Of a stretch of DNA of 64,000 nucleotides, positions 22,132 through 32,201 are shown one piece after another. Where the stretch lies: NCBI GenBank assembly GCA_001600495.1, contig BCKE01000012.1, forward strand, positions 359,844-423,843, read 5' to 3'. The translations under genes were made by a program, and so were the position numbers. The stretch's first letter is position 1; each line of letters opens with the position of its first letter. Under the pieces are notes generated by a model that saw nothing but the letters and a program-made list of their open reading frames with translations, ran no database searches and was not told the origin of the DNA. Source of the stretch: Pilasporangium apinafurcum. Lineage: Eukaryota; Oomycota; Peronosporomycetes; Pythiales; Pythiaceae.

Positions 22132-22467
22132 ATCATCATCAGTAACAATGAAAACGCAAGCAGCACGGATCACTGAATGAACTTTTGTGCAAACCTTCAC
22201 TCGTATGATCCAGTCGTTAGTCACTCTAGATTTACGCGGCAATGTTAGTGTTATCTCTTTTCTCATCAAATGAACTTGCACACATACTAGCCGCTGTTTG
22301 CTATTGATGGTCTCGTTTAATACATACCGGTACTGACGCAGATATAAATACACGTCAACTAAGTGTGTGCAGCACATTTCCTTCGTACTAGTACGATTAA
22401 CAACCTGCATCATAGATTCCTATTAATCCACACATTTGGTACTGCTTGCTTCATCAACAACACGGTA
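22132..22467 (+). other. Intergenic spacer before the AGC kinase
   Basis: About 330 bases with no convincing gene. An open frame on the minus strand (21919-22413) is antisense to PET117 and lacks support. It should contain the kinase promoter. Confidence 0.4.
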
Positions 22468-24733
22468 ATGGCAATTGTAGTTCACGAACAGCAGCATGAT
22501 CAGCCTTCGATTGAGCACACCGGTACGCCTATATCCTCTGGGAATGAGTCAATCTCTCAGGTCGAAGATGCCCCTCGCTCTGTTCATGCACGCAATAGTG
22601 AACAAATCGAGCAGAGTAACGACCATTGTTATAGTCATCAGCCAATTTCTACAAGCTTTGATGACTCTATTAAGCGCGACAAGGAAATCTCATGCGTTCC
22701 CATTGTAAAGAAGACGCTCTCGATTTCCATCCCTCCGCTGCTAGATGAAAACGCAACTGACACAATCGAAACGTCAATGCAAACGTCTAAAGTGGGCCCG
22801 CAAAACTTTGAAAAGATCCGCATCCTTGGCGCTGGATCCACTGGACGTGTGTATCTGGTGAAGAGCGTGGTATGACTGTATTTTTCCCCTTATGTCTGTC
22901 GCAACTGACTGTCTTGAATATCAAATTCAAATTGACAACATCCAACATTGATGCTCGTAGGGTCTCGGTCCGGAAGAGTTTTTCGCGATGAAGGTCGTTA
23001 AGAAGAGTGAACTCATCAAAAAGAATCGTGTGCAGCGCATTTTGACCGAAAAGCAAATCCTCTCGGTCGCGAGCCATCCGTTCGTTGTCACGTTACACTA
23101 TACGTTCCAAACCGACAATTATTTTTACTTCATCATGCAGGTTTGTACTCTTCCTTGAAGTGCAACTAACTCATTGTGAGCGATCGTATGCTGGCCAGAC
23201 TGATGTTTCCGGTTTTGTGATGAGTAGTATTGCGCTGGTGGCGAATTCTTCTCATTTCTCAAACGTCAAAAATATCAGCGCCTCTCTGAAGACCAAGCCA
23301 AATTCTATGCAGCCGAAGTGCTCATTGCCTTGGAATACCTGCATCTCCTGGGCATCATCTATCGTGATCTCAAGCCGGAAAACATCCTTGTCCACGAATC
23401 AGGTCACGTCATGCTTTCAGATTTTGATTTGGCACAGGAAGTCAAATCCAACACGCAAGTTGGTGTGTCACCAGTCAATTGTTTCAAAAAGAAGCGCAGA
23501 AGCGGCTTTGGAAGCTACCATAGCGGCCTGAGCATGCCAATGTTGCGCACAACTTCCTCACAATCATCTATCGCATCAACGGTTGGTTCGTCGACTGACG
23601 AGAACCTGCTTTGGTTTCGCATCGTTGACAAAAAGCCACCCTCTCATACAAAGCCTCCCAGCCGATTGCGAGGCATTTGTCCAACTGGATGTGGCTTTGG
23701 GGGTAGGATATCCTATCCGATGATGGACACAGAATCGCACATGGAGCAGGGTGAGAAGCGCATGTCGTTTGTCGGTACACATGAATACGTCGCACCAGAG
23801 ATTGTCGCAGAAGAAGGATATATGGGTTCCGTTGATTGGTGGGCCTTCGGGATTCTTCTCTACGAAATGATTTACTCCACGACCCCGTTCAAAGGACAAA
23901 CGCAGCTTCAAACTCTAGAGAATATTTTGGATCTGAGAGAAGAAATCGATTTCCCCAGCGATACTCCAGTGAGTGAAGAGTTCAAGGACTTGGTTCGGAA
24001 GCTGCTCTCCAAGACTGTCAGTAAGCGGCTGCAAAATCCGATCCACATTAAAGCACATCCTTTTTTCACAGGCATCGTATGGTCATGTACGCGCACTCCC
24101 ACTTATCCGGTATTAGCTTGTTGATATGTGAAGACTAACCGACATCGTTTGTGATCTCTGTGTGCAGTGGTTCGCAATCAGAAACCGCCTATTACCCCGA
24201 CATTCGTGCATGCACTGCAAGAAAGGGAATTCTCAGAAGAACAAATTCGTGCTTTTGATGACGAAGTGCCATATGTGAAGGGTTCAACAAGTCCAAATAC
24301 ACCTCGGCGAGTTGCCCAATCACCTTCGACATCGAAATTACCATCATCATCGACGCCAACCCATCAATTGCAGCCTACCCATATTTTCACAAGCAATACT
24401 GAGCTTGGAGCGGTTCAGGTTCCATGTACCAATAATATTCCCGAGCAAACACCGCAATTATCTTTGTGCTTGACCTCTTCTAGTTGCACTATGATGGTGT
24501 CAGCTCAAACAAGCGATCCAGAGACTCCATCTGGTGACCTTAAAACAGCGATAGCACCGACCAACACCATCTCCAACAGAGAAATCGAACCAAGTAATAC
24601 AGCAATAGTAACTTTACAAGACTTTGATTATTCGGCAAAACCAAAATTGGGCTATTGGAATTCCAGTGAATCGAAACGCACACTAAACGAAAAGTTGTCC
24701 GAAATGCGTCTTGCTGTGCCGGAAAACTCGTAA
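22468..24733 (+). CDS. AGC-family serine/threonine kinase with DFD motif
   Basis: Four exons: 22468-22869, 22961-23140, 23228-24086 and 24168-24733, giving 668 residues. Residues 1-115 are a low-complexity leader. The kinase domain has ILGAGSTGRVYLV, the lysine in FFAMKVVKK (about residue 145), MQYCAGGEFF, YRDLKPEN (Asp about 241), and DFD at about 259-261 where most kinases have DFG. A ~100-residue insertion separates DFD from the activation end FVGTHEYVAPEI, then SVDWWAFGILLYEMIY. After HPFFTGIVWSLVRNQKPPI comes a long Ser/Thr/Pro-rich tail ending in ENS, without a clear hydrophobic FxxF motif. DFD plus an insertion before APE is the mark of the AGCVIII type known from plants (phototropin relatives). 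No LOV domain is present. All joins keep frame. Confidence 0.85.
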
Positions 24734-24879
24734 GATGTACCAATGTGCCGATGTGAATAAATGATGGATAGAGATCTTCACCATTAAACGTAACACTACT
24801 AATGATGAATCTTCTGAGTCACACTTTGCCTTTACATCCTTCATTGCTGGGAACGCGAGCTGTCATACTATCATCACCA

Positions 24880-27800
24880 TTATGGCAACGAAAATGACGC
24901 CACAATGATGCCAAGAAAATCGCTGCACCGGCGTGCGTCGATGTACTCGTACTTGAGCTGCATGTCCATAGCCCAGCTTTTAAACGTTCTAATAGCCGAA
25001 ATATCCCCATTTGGCTTGTTCGATGTCGTCGTAAGGTTCGCATCTGTCGTCGGCTCAGTTACCTTATCAACCATTAGATGGAGTTTCGAGCGCAATATAT
25101 CCAACGACAGCCCATGGGATTTGGATGTCTCCAGTTTATACTCGGTGCGAGTCACATAGTGAAATAAAACCAATTCCAATGGATAGCGTATCAGATGGAA
25201 CACTTGTCTCAGACTCCAACCCGAAAGCTCTTGTCGAGACAGCAATTTTCCCAATTCATCCAAGAGCTCTTCCAGTTGGGGGGGGTTATTCCCATTAAAG
25301 CTAGATGGAGCCGTTACCGCTACTAATTCCAGGGTATTCATCACATTGGAAATCACGTCAATGACTGCAATTCTGCTTTGCGGAGTGTCAGCATAATTAT
25401 CGAGGGCTCGATGAATACAGTAAAAGACAAGTGTCCAAATGTCATTGGTGACCCGACTTGCCAGTGTCGCCGGATTATTCTTTTGGGTGGAACACAAGCG
25501 ACGAAACAAAGACTGCTGAAATGGTAGCAAGATAAGCATGGACTTTCCAGCAATTACTCTGGCCAAATTTGATGATATCCAAATCAATACCCAATCGATA
25601 AGTAGTTGAGTCGCGGAGTCGCCAAACTCTATCGGCAAGTAAAAATATGTGAGACAACACGCGAAGCTTTGCTCCCAGTTATTGAATCTCCTCAGTAGTT
25701 TTTCACTCGATATCCGATCAGATGCGTTGCACCATGGTAAGAACACTTGCGAATACACCAATGAGCTGGGAAACCACATGGAAAATGGCAGGTAAAGCCT
25801 ACTCCTTGGAATATCCATAGCGCGATAGCGTTTTTGTCGGAGATGCAATAGTGTTGCCGAAGAATCATTTCTTTCGACACATGACGTGTCAGACCATAGC
25901 AATCGATCATCATGAACGTGAGCTGTTGCAACCATTGTTGGATCCAGCCACACCAATAAGACTTTATTCCTATGATCGCTCATTATTTCCTCATTGTACT
26001 CGCCGTTTTTGGATAGTGAACACAGCGATAGTATCTTCGCGGTAATACGTTCTAGTCGTTCATATCTCCTTCTTATTGACGATGAGACACATGTGGCATG
26101 AGGAATTTGGAGCGTGCACAGAAACGCAATGAGCCAATAACTATGAGCCATTGCTGGTGCAATATGGTTATTTGCCTGGGAGAGTCCTTCTTCAAGGCAT
26201 TCCAAGAATGAATTCACCAACTGATGATCGCGGCACAACCGAGTACCATGCAAATAGTCGTAAAAGTACGGAATCCAGACACCCACAGCAGTCTCATTAA
26301 ATAACGACTTTGACCACGCAATCCCGCTCAAGCCAAAAATCGATCTGGAAATTGCGATCATCTTGAAAACGTTTGAGACTCGAATCGACTCCACACTAGC
26401 GCTCACAACTTTGTGGTTCTGATATGATGCAAAATCAGCGTTCTTTATGAAGTCTAGCTCTGTGCACAGCACAGAGCCAAACGAATCTGCCACAACTTCT
26501 ATCATGAGCATCGATGAAACCCGTCGCATCATGTTCGCCAGCGCGTCTATAGACTCTTGAGATCCACATCCCAGAATTGATTCCGCCAGAAATGCGGAGA
26601 GCTCTATCAAGTTTGGCAGCACAGAGGTAGAAATCGTCGTACGAAGCAACATCTCCACACGTATAGTCGACGACGATGAGGTAGTTGCCAATCCGAGAAA
26701 TGACGAACGAGCCACTGAGGTGCTATGGATGCCTTGATCGTTCTTTATGAATATGTTAACAGCTTGGACAATTTGATAATCTAATGGATTCACAAGCAGC
26801 TTGAGTTCGGTGAAATCTGCTGGAAACCAATAAATAAGTCTATTACAGAGCAACGCAAACTCTAACCTCGACTCTCTCCCAAAGCAAACCTTGTCATTCA
26901 GTTCCAGGTAGGAGGTCCAACGCTTCAAATCCTGTTGAATTCTGTAAATGTTGTCTGGGTTTTCCTTTTTTAGCTGAGCCATGATACGCTGTACCTTCCC
27001 CATCTTCATGGATGCCGTTGCGTGCAGCAGTCGACTAACGATCGATTTGGAGTGAGTTATCAACACGCGTCTTTCCTCGGATGGTGTTTTCCAAAGATCA
27101 TCACCATCTACATTATCCATCAAAGACTTGATCCTCGAGAGTAGATGGAATAGCCTCCCTTCCAAAGCTGAAGGACAATCAACGGCAGCATGAAGAACCT
27201 GAGAGAGATATTTCAGAGTTTTGCTTTTTTCCTGATGAAGCGCATCATCTATCTCATAATAGCGGAGAATATCGGGAAGCATATCAGCCTTCAACAGCGC
27301 TTGTTGTCCCCATGTACTTGGCTGACCGGATGAATTTTCCACTTGACGTTGATGAAACAAATCCCATTCATGGCAAAAGCGTACCAATAAATATACGTAA
27401 ATATTCCGATTTGCATATCCCTTGAGTTGTGTGTTCACTTGTTGTACGACCATGTAAAACAACGTTTCTAGGGACATCATACTCTTTCCCTTTAGGCTAA
27501 CCGTCGTCCACAAATACCATTGCAGTGCCGGGAAGAGAAGATTCCGCAAACCTTGTTCATGATCTAATTGATCCTCAAGGCAAGCACAAACACTATCGAG
27601 TGTTTGCCTTCGTAGTGTTCGACTAATCAGTCCGGAAACCCACTCCATGCCAAATGCTATCATTATCCCATTGATCATTTGCTGGATAGTGATTAAGTCT
27701 TCTTCACGGCTGCAAAGCTTTCGTCGAATAGATCCACCGCTGGAGATAGTGCCTCCATTCGACGCTACTATGTTGTAAATAATTATCTGGGAATACGTAC

Positions 27801-29577
27801 GAAATGATGTGCTAAATGGGTCCCGATGAGAATCACCAAATTTGTTGTCTGCCAGCTCTTGAGCACAGGTCCTCAGTGATTGTAACCAATTCATCCCATC
27901 GTGAGCATTACTATATTGTAGTATGAAGTTGTTTTTTGATCGCATCAGCAGGAAATCCCATTTGTCACAATATCTCCGATTTAATTCAGAAGATAATCCA
28001 TCTGAAAAAAACGAGAATATCAAATGGACAACCACCACCAATTGATCATCACGCAATAAGCGTGCATCTGAACTCTCGGTTTCACTATGAACCACCCAAT
28101 AACAACCAGGATTCATCAAAAGTTCCTCCAAATACAAACGGCAGATGCCTATTCCGACTTTCCCATCCATTTGTCCGAGCTGCTTTGAATGTAGATTTCT
28201 CTTCCTGTGATGCCAAGTATTTGCGAACGAAACAGTTCCCCGATAATAGTCAACTCCATTGGACTGGATAACATCACGGAGAAGTCTAAACCCAGGAAGA
28301 TCTACCGGCTGCATGCTTGCAGTATCTTTGTGCTGCATTCCCATCGATACTAATGTTAAGTCATCTGCGATTGAACAATGTGCAATGATGTCAGACAATA
28401 TGCCACATTCATATGTGACGGCAGAAAGCATCACCTCTTTTCTCCAAATTTTTTTCCACAGATCTAGTTGGTGTGACGAGATGCCTCCTTCTCGAGTCAC
28501 TTGGGTTTCTGTCCATGATTGCAACATAGTCTGGCAACTGCGTTCGTATTGAGTCATCGATATTCGAGGAATACATGACTGATTCACCTGCAGCGCCAAT
28601 ACAGCTCCTCTTCCAGAGTGATACAAACTTCGTGATGTATGCAACTGTGAACGATGAGATTCTTTGGATTGCAAACCCATCAATTCATGGCGAAATGATC
28701 CCAGCACCATTTTCGCTGTGTTTCGCTCAGAGCGATCAGGAAAAATTCCAAGAAGTTTGGTTACTGCATTCAAAGCCAATCGCAGTACGTTATCTAGCCA
28801 CGCAGGTGCAGCGCTTGAAAGATCGATGCCAGTATCTGCGTCCTCTTCATGTTTCACTCCATTGACTCCGCACAATCGACAGAAACCACACAAATGCTCT
28901 CCATGTGAACGTGCGCCGATAGACTGGTTTATCTGACGCTGTGATTGCTTCTTTGGCTCAACAACCACCGCCATCGCCTCTAGCAGCTCCTCTTGCACCT
29001 TGCTACAGATCGCTTCCACCCACTCAAGTACCTGTACGTCGTTCACTGCTATGCGCTCACAAACAGTGTTACCTCTCAGGACAATACTCAGTAATAATAG
29101 TCGCACTCGCAAAGGTAACACCTCCAGCCCATTCGTGAACTTGCTCTCTGTCTTCTCGTTCAAAGCAATCACTTCACCAAGAGCCTGCAACGATGGCGCA
29201 GCAGTCACAAGTAACTCGATCAATTCGGTTGTTTGTGCATGATGCTCATATGCCAATATACCACACCGCAACAGCACCATCACTAGCGACCTATAAATAC
29301 CGACTATCTGGTCGTGACTCAGCTTTCTCTTTAATCTCTTCGTCACAGTAGTAGACTTCAGTCGTTCATCAAGCTGCTTTCGCCATTGCATCACGACATA
29401 CCGTTTTAGCACGGGAAAGCGCCGCAAGGGGACCCATTCATCACCAAGCCGCATTTGATACGCATCACACTCACAGAGTGGATGAACTGCATTGTCTGCA
29501 CCAGCTTCGCGTTTGAGTACACGCCGCAGGAAGAGCGAGCGGATGGCCGCGTCAAGTGCTTCCCGCGCGGACTCCAT
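24880..29577 (-). CDS. Large helical protein of unknown function (1565 aa)
   Basis: One uninterrupted frame of 4.7 kb, starting MESAREALDAAIRSLFLRRV. I do not recognise it. Composition and hydrophobic periodicity suggest an all-helical, repeat-like scaffold with no transmembrane segment, signal peptide or enzyme motif that I can see. A cluster at about residues 230-245 (HLCGFCRLCGVNGVKH) has two CxxC-like pairs and could bind zinc. N-terminal landmarks are HPLCECDAYQMRLGDEW and RFPVLKRYVVMQWRKQLDER. Large divergent subunits of nuclear complexes (Mediator, Fanconi or ribosome-biogenesis scaffolds) look like this, but no specific match is claimed. It converges with the AGC kinase; the 3' ends are about 150 bases apart. 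It begins just right of the Fanzor insertion in transcriptional terms. Confidence 0.8.
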   Translation of the reverse strand: MESAREALDAAIRSLFLRRVLKREAGADNAVHPLCECDAYQMRLGDEWVPLRRFPVLKRYVVMQWRKQLDERLKSTTVTKRLKRKLSHDQIVGIYRSLVMVLLRCGILAYEHHAQTTELIELLVTAAPSLQALGEVIALNEKTESKFTNGLEVLPLRVRLLLLSIVLRGNTVCERIAVNDVQVLEWVEAICSKVQEELLEAMAVVVEPKKQSQRQINQSIGARSHGEHLCGFCRLCGVNGVKHEEDADTGIDLSSAAPAWLDNVLRLALNAVTKLLGIFPDRSERNTAKMVLGSFRHELMGLQSKESHRSQLHTSRSLYHSGRGAVLALQVNQSCIPRISMTQYERSCQTMLQSWTETQVTREGGISSHQLDLWKKIWRKEVMLSAVTYECGILSDIIAHCSIADDLTLVSMGMQHKDTASMQPVDLPGFRLLRDVIQSNGVDYYRGTVSFANTWHHRKRNLHSKQLGQMDGKVGIGICRLYLEELLMNPGCYWVVHSETESSDARLLRDDQLVVVVHLIFSFFSDGLSSELNRRYCDKWDFLLMRSKNNFILQYSNAHDGMNWLQSLRTCAQELADNKFGDSHRDPFSTSFRTYSQIIIYNIVASNGGTISSGGSIRRKLCSREEDLITIQQMINGIMIAFGMEWVSGLISRTLRRQTLDSVCACLEDQLDHEQGLRNLLFPALQWYLWTTVSLKGKSMMSLETLFYMVVQQVNTQLKGYANRNIYVYLLVRFCHEWDLFHQRQVENSSGQPSTWGQQALLKADMLPDILRYYEIDDALHQEKSKTLKYLSQVLHAAVDCPSALEGRLFHLLSRIKSLMDNVDGDDLWKTPSEERRVLITHSKSIVSRLLHATASMKMGKVQRIMAQLKKENPDNIYRIQQDLKRWTSYLELNDKVCFGRESRLEFALLCNRLIYWFPADFTELKLLVNPLDYQIVQAVNIFIKNDQGIHSTSVARSSFLGLATTSSSSTIRVEMLLRTTISTSVLPNLIELSAFLAESILGCGSQESIDALANMMRRVSSMLMIEVVADSFGSVLCTELDFIKNADFASYQNHKVVSASVESIRVSNVFKMIAISRSIFGLSGIAWSKSLFNETAVGVWIPYFYDYLHGTRLCRDHQLVNSFLECLEEGLSQANNHIAPAMAHSYWLIAFLCTLQIPHATCVSSSIRRRYERLERITAKILSLCSLSKNGEYNEEIMSDHRNKVLLVWLDPTMVATAHVHDDRLLWSDTSCVERNDSSATLLHLRQKRYRAMDIPRSRLYLPFSMWFPSSLVYSQVFLPWCNASDRISSEKLLRRFNNWEQSFACCLTYFYLPIEFGDSATQLLIDWVLIWISSNLARVIAGKSMLILLPFQQSLFRRLCSTQKNNPATLASRVTNDIWTLVFYCIHRALDNYADTPQSRIAVIDVISNVMNTLELVAVTAPSSFNGNNPPQLEELLDELGKLLSRQELSGWSLRQVFHLIRYPLELVLFHYVTRTEYKLETSKSHGLSLDILRSKLHLMVDKVTEPTTDANLTTTSNKPNGDISAIRTFKSWAMDMQLKYEYIDARRCSDFLGIIVASFSLP

Positions 29578-29771
29578 TTCACAAAAAATAGCAATAAATT
29601 TTTGCTGGAATCACTATAACTTTGTATATTCGAATATTATTGGTAGAAATAATATTTTGTAGATTTTTATTGGTTAAAATTAAAGTGCCAATGATAACAC
29701 CGTAGATAAGCCATAATGTCATAACAGGGTGAAATTGGCCTCCTGGCCCTGCACACGAGTTCACCATTTAG

Positions 29772-29784
29772 CCTTTATTCCCCA
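29772..29784 (+). repeat. Left terminal inverted repeat of the Fanzor element
   Basis: CCTTTATTCCCCA; an exact reverse complement is found at 31736-31748, with the Fanzor gene remnant lying in between. Confidence 0.6.
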
Positions 29785-29852
29785 TTCATCCGTTTCCGGA
29801 ATCATAGCAATGAGGTCGTTTATCACCTCAGTTTTTGATTTCGAGTACCAAT

Positions 29853-31146
29853 TCATCCTTTACCCCTTGTGAACGCCTCAAGTCTCTTCTTTTTCTTCAC
29901 TTGGTCGATGAATAGTCTCAAAATCTTGATTGCGGCGTTGATGTCACGGTCTCACAATGTGTGATGACATTCACTATTTTTGCAGTGTCGCACACCATAA
30001 AGACCGTCACTGACAACTTTTCCGTCAAGGACGAACCCCTTTATCTTCTTATAACAAGCACAACACAGATTGCTCGTCCTAAACTCGTCCACATCAGCAA
30101 CACGACACCTGAAACCAATTTGCTTCCGTAGGGTCGTTGTGGGAACAGCAATGTTGCCTTTAGCTGAGCTTGTGAAACTTGCATCTCCATATGCGATAAT
30201 GGTTCGTTTATTACCATCTGTAAGGTTCTTGATTACCTTCTCGTACGTCTGTTGTCGACGGATGTAGGTCGACCATCGTAGCCTCTTCATCTTCCTTGAT
30301 GAATACACGTCAAGAAGACGATCCAAATACACGAGACAAAATCTCATCCGTTCCAAATAGTAGACAAGGCTCGCAACTTTTGTCGAAGGAACGTTTCTAT
30401 TGAAGGTTTTGATGTCAGGCTCGGCATCAATCCACTCTTTGGTCAACTTTGTTCGTCTGTGGTAGCCGCACTCTCTGTAGAAACGACCCTTCGACCAGTG
30501 GATGACTTCATGTTTGACGTTCTCTCCTTTCGATTTTTGCAAAGTAGCCATGCTTTTCTCTTTGTAGACAACAGCAGTGAAGATCTTCTTTCTTCCTGGG
30601 TCTAAACTGATGACTCGGTCTTCAAGAGAAAATGCCTCTCTTTTTTCTCTCTCGTGGGAAGCTTTGGACGAGAGATTGTCACACTAACATACCGTCGGTC
30701 GAGATGAAGTGCTCAAACTCCTTTCGCTGGTCTTTGGTCACAAGACCTATATTGAAGTGCGTGCGCCATAACTCAGCTTTGTCAGCGTAAAGCTCAACAG
30801 GGTCACCCAAAGCCTTAGCAAGTTCCTTCAGGACGGTGGTGTTGATCTTGATGAAAATGGGTCTGAACTGTTTCTGTGGAAGCAAAGACCAGACTTGGCA
30901 ACCCTTCATTCCATCATCCACGTGAGCTTGTATGTCTTTCAGCATTGTGCGGAGAAAGGGCATGTGACGTTTCGGTGATTTGTTCAACTTGAGTGGCAGC
31001 GGTCCGATCTCGTTTCTCACTCTATCCGATAACTCCTGCATCCAAACAATCTCCTCAGTAGGGATGGGATACTTCTTGAACCTGGAGTACGCGGGAATCA
31101 GGTTGGATAAGCTATGCTGAGTTCGGGTGCTTGCACGGACCAGCAC
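29853..31146 (-). pseudogene. Decayed Fanzor (eukaryotic TnpB/OrfB RNA-guided nuclease) gene
   Basis: The N-terminal piece (30679-31146) has FKKYPIPTEEIVWMQELSD and CQVWSLLPQKQFRPIFIKIN, a Fanzor-type N-terminal region. The C-terminal piece (from about 30640 down to 29853) carries the RuvC-like nuclease domain: ISLDPGRKKIFTAV with the first catalytic Asp, YGDASF followed by SSAKGN, then VDEFRTSNLCCACYKK and HCKNSECHHTL as the zinc ribbon, and DRDINAAIKILRLF with the last acidic residue. Two lesions are visible: the frame changes just after ISTDGMLV near 30680, and a TGA at 29952-29954 stands where the family usually has Trp before DRDxNAA. Translation resumes in the same frame after that stop. 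Related intact proteins are programmable DNA nucleases; this copy is most likely inactive. Confidence 0.75.
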
Positions 31147-31696
31147 TCTTGATTATCTTGCCTTCGTGCTTTTCAAAATAGTCACTGTTGTGAAGACGTA
31201 TCTGCAGGCGCATCCACTTACACAACCGGGAGTAGAACGTCAATCGGTTGCTTCAAAAACAAGGACGCCTCGTAGTTGGTTTGATTTTCTCGGTGCCTTT
31301 GATTATGCTGTTTCTCAAAGCTGCAGTTCTTTCTATCTTGGCAAATGGTATTGAAGCAACACTCAATGGATGGCTGCTAGGGTGTGAGGTGGTAAATACT
31401 TCAATTCAATAGGCTTAACTATTGAGAAGCTGGAAACGATTAATTCAAGAGATGCCACCGAAATGATAAACTCTCAAACTCCTGAGAAGTCCCTTGTGGT
31501 GTATACTTGATTTTTCTAACTCCATATATCTTAACCTTTTTTTCCTCACTCAAGGTGTATAATTTCATTTTTCTGGAAACGCGATTGATCGTCAATATGG
31601 TCTTTCAAGATGGTTGCACACGCAGCAAGAGCTACCAAGGAGTCTCTCCATCCAGTGAATCCTAAAGTCTACTCTCAAGGCAATCTTAGTTTTAAT

Positions 31697-31747
31697 CTTT
31701 ATTCCCCACATCATTTGTACAACGCGTTGTACAAGTGGGGAATAAAG
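31697..31747. repeat. 51-bp near-perfect palindrome at the right end of the Fanzor element
   Basis: Outer arms CTTTATTCCCCAC and GTGGGGAATAAAG are exact complements; the core TTGTACAACGCGTTGTACAA is a perfect 20-bp palindrome; one 5-base bulge (ATCAT) breaks the symmetry. The right outer arm is also the right terminal repeat of the element. A very stable hairpin could form. Confidence 0.9.
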
Positions 31748-31748
31748 G
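31736..31748 (-). repeat. Right terminal inverted repeat of the Fanzor element
   Basis: TGGGGAATAAAGG, the reverse complement of 29772-29784. It overlaps the right arm of the palindrome. Confidence 0.6.
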
Positions 31749-32201
31749 TTAAGCAATATAAGATTTCTATATGTTATGATTTTCCTTGGGATGCTGTGAT
31801 TTGTACTAGCTTGCTAGTGTGGAGAACGACATACGCTTTGATTGCTTGGAAGAAACTCAAAGCAAACAAAGATCGTCCCTGAGTTAGCAAATGGTAGCTC
31901 ATGGTCTTTTTGGGACATTTAGCATATGCTGGATAATAGTGAGACCTTGCCCAATGTTCAACTACACAATTGAAATTGAATAGCAAGCAACAGTGCTTGA
32001 CCAAACAGTAGAGAGAGAAAAATATATCTAAACGTAATTCAATGAAAAGCTTACGGCAAACCAAACTGCCACAAGAGACACGAGATACACGCGTAGGTCG
32101 TTCTGTTCCAAAACAAAACCACCTCAAAGCGTCTAGGCTACCTACCTACTCTTTTTCCTCCTCCTCTCTCACTCACTTGCCTTGGCATCTCAACACCCGC
32201 T
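31749..32201 (-). other. Intergenic spacer downstream of clathrin heavy chain
   Basis: About 450 bases, presumably the 3' UTR of the clathrin gene and element flank. Short frames here (for example 31774-32127 on the minus strand) have no family character. Confidence 0.4.

Larger units (their letters stand above)
29772..31748. mobile_element. Fanzor-bearing transposon-like element with 13-bp terminal inverted repeats
   Basis: The interval is bounded by CCTTTATTCCCCA on the left and its reverse complement TGGGGAATAAAGG on the right, about 1.98 kb apart. Between them is a minus-strand Fanzor (eukaryotic TnpB/OrfB) gene remnant and about 550 bases of AT-rich sequence without other coding matter. 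TTA occurs close to both outer ends (one base off on the left), which could be a trace of a target duplication but is not convincing. The element sits between the 5' end of the 1565-aa gene and the 3' end of clathrin heavy chain. No transposase is present, so it is non-autonomous or decayed. Confidence 0.65.

Noticed and set aside
30648-30690. A ~31-nt intron as an explanation for the frame change in the Fanzor gene
   Set aside because: Too short for this genome; together with the TGA at the conserved Trp position, decay is the simpler explanation.
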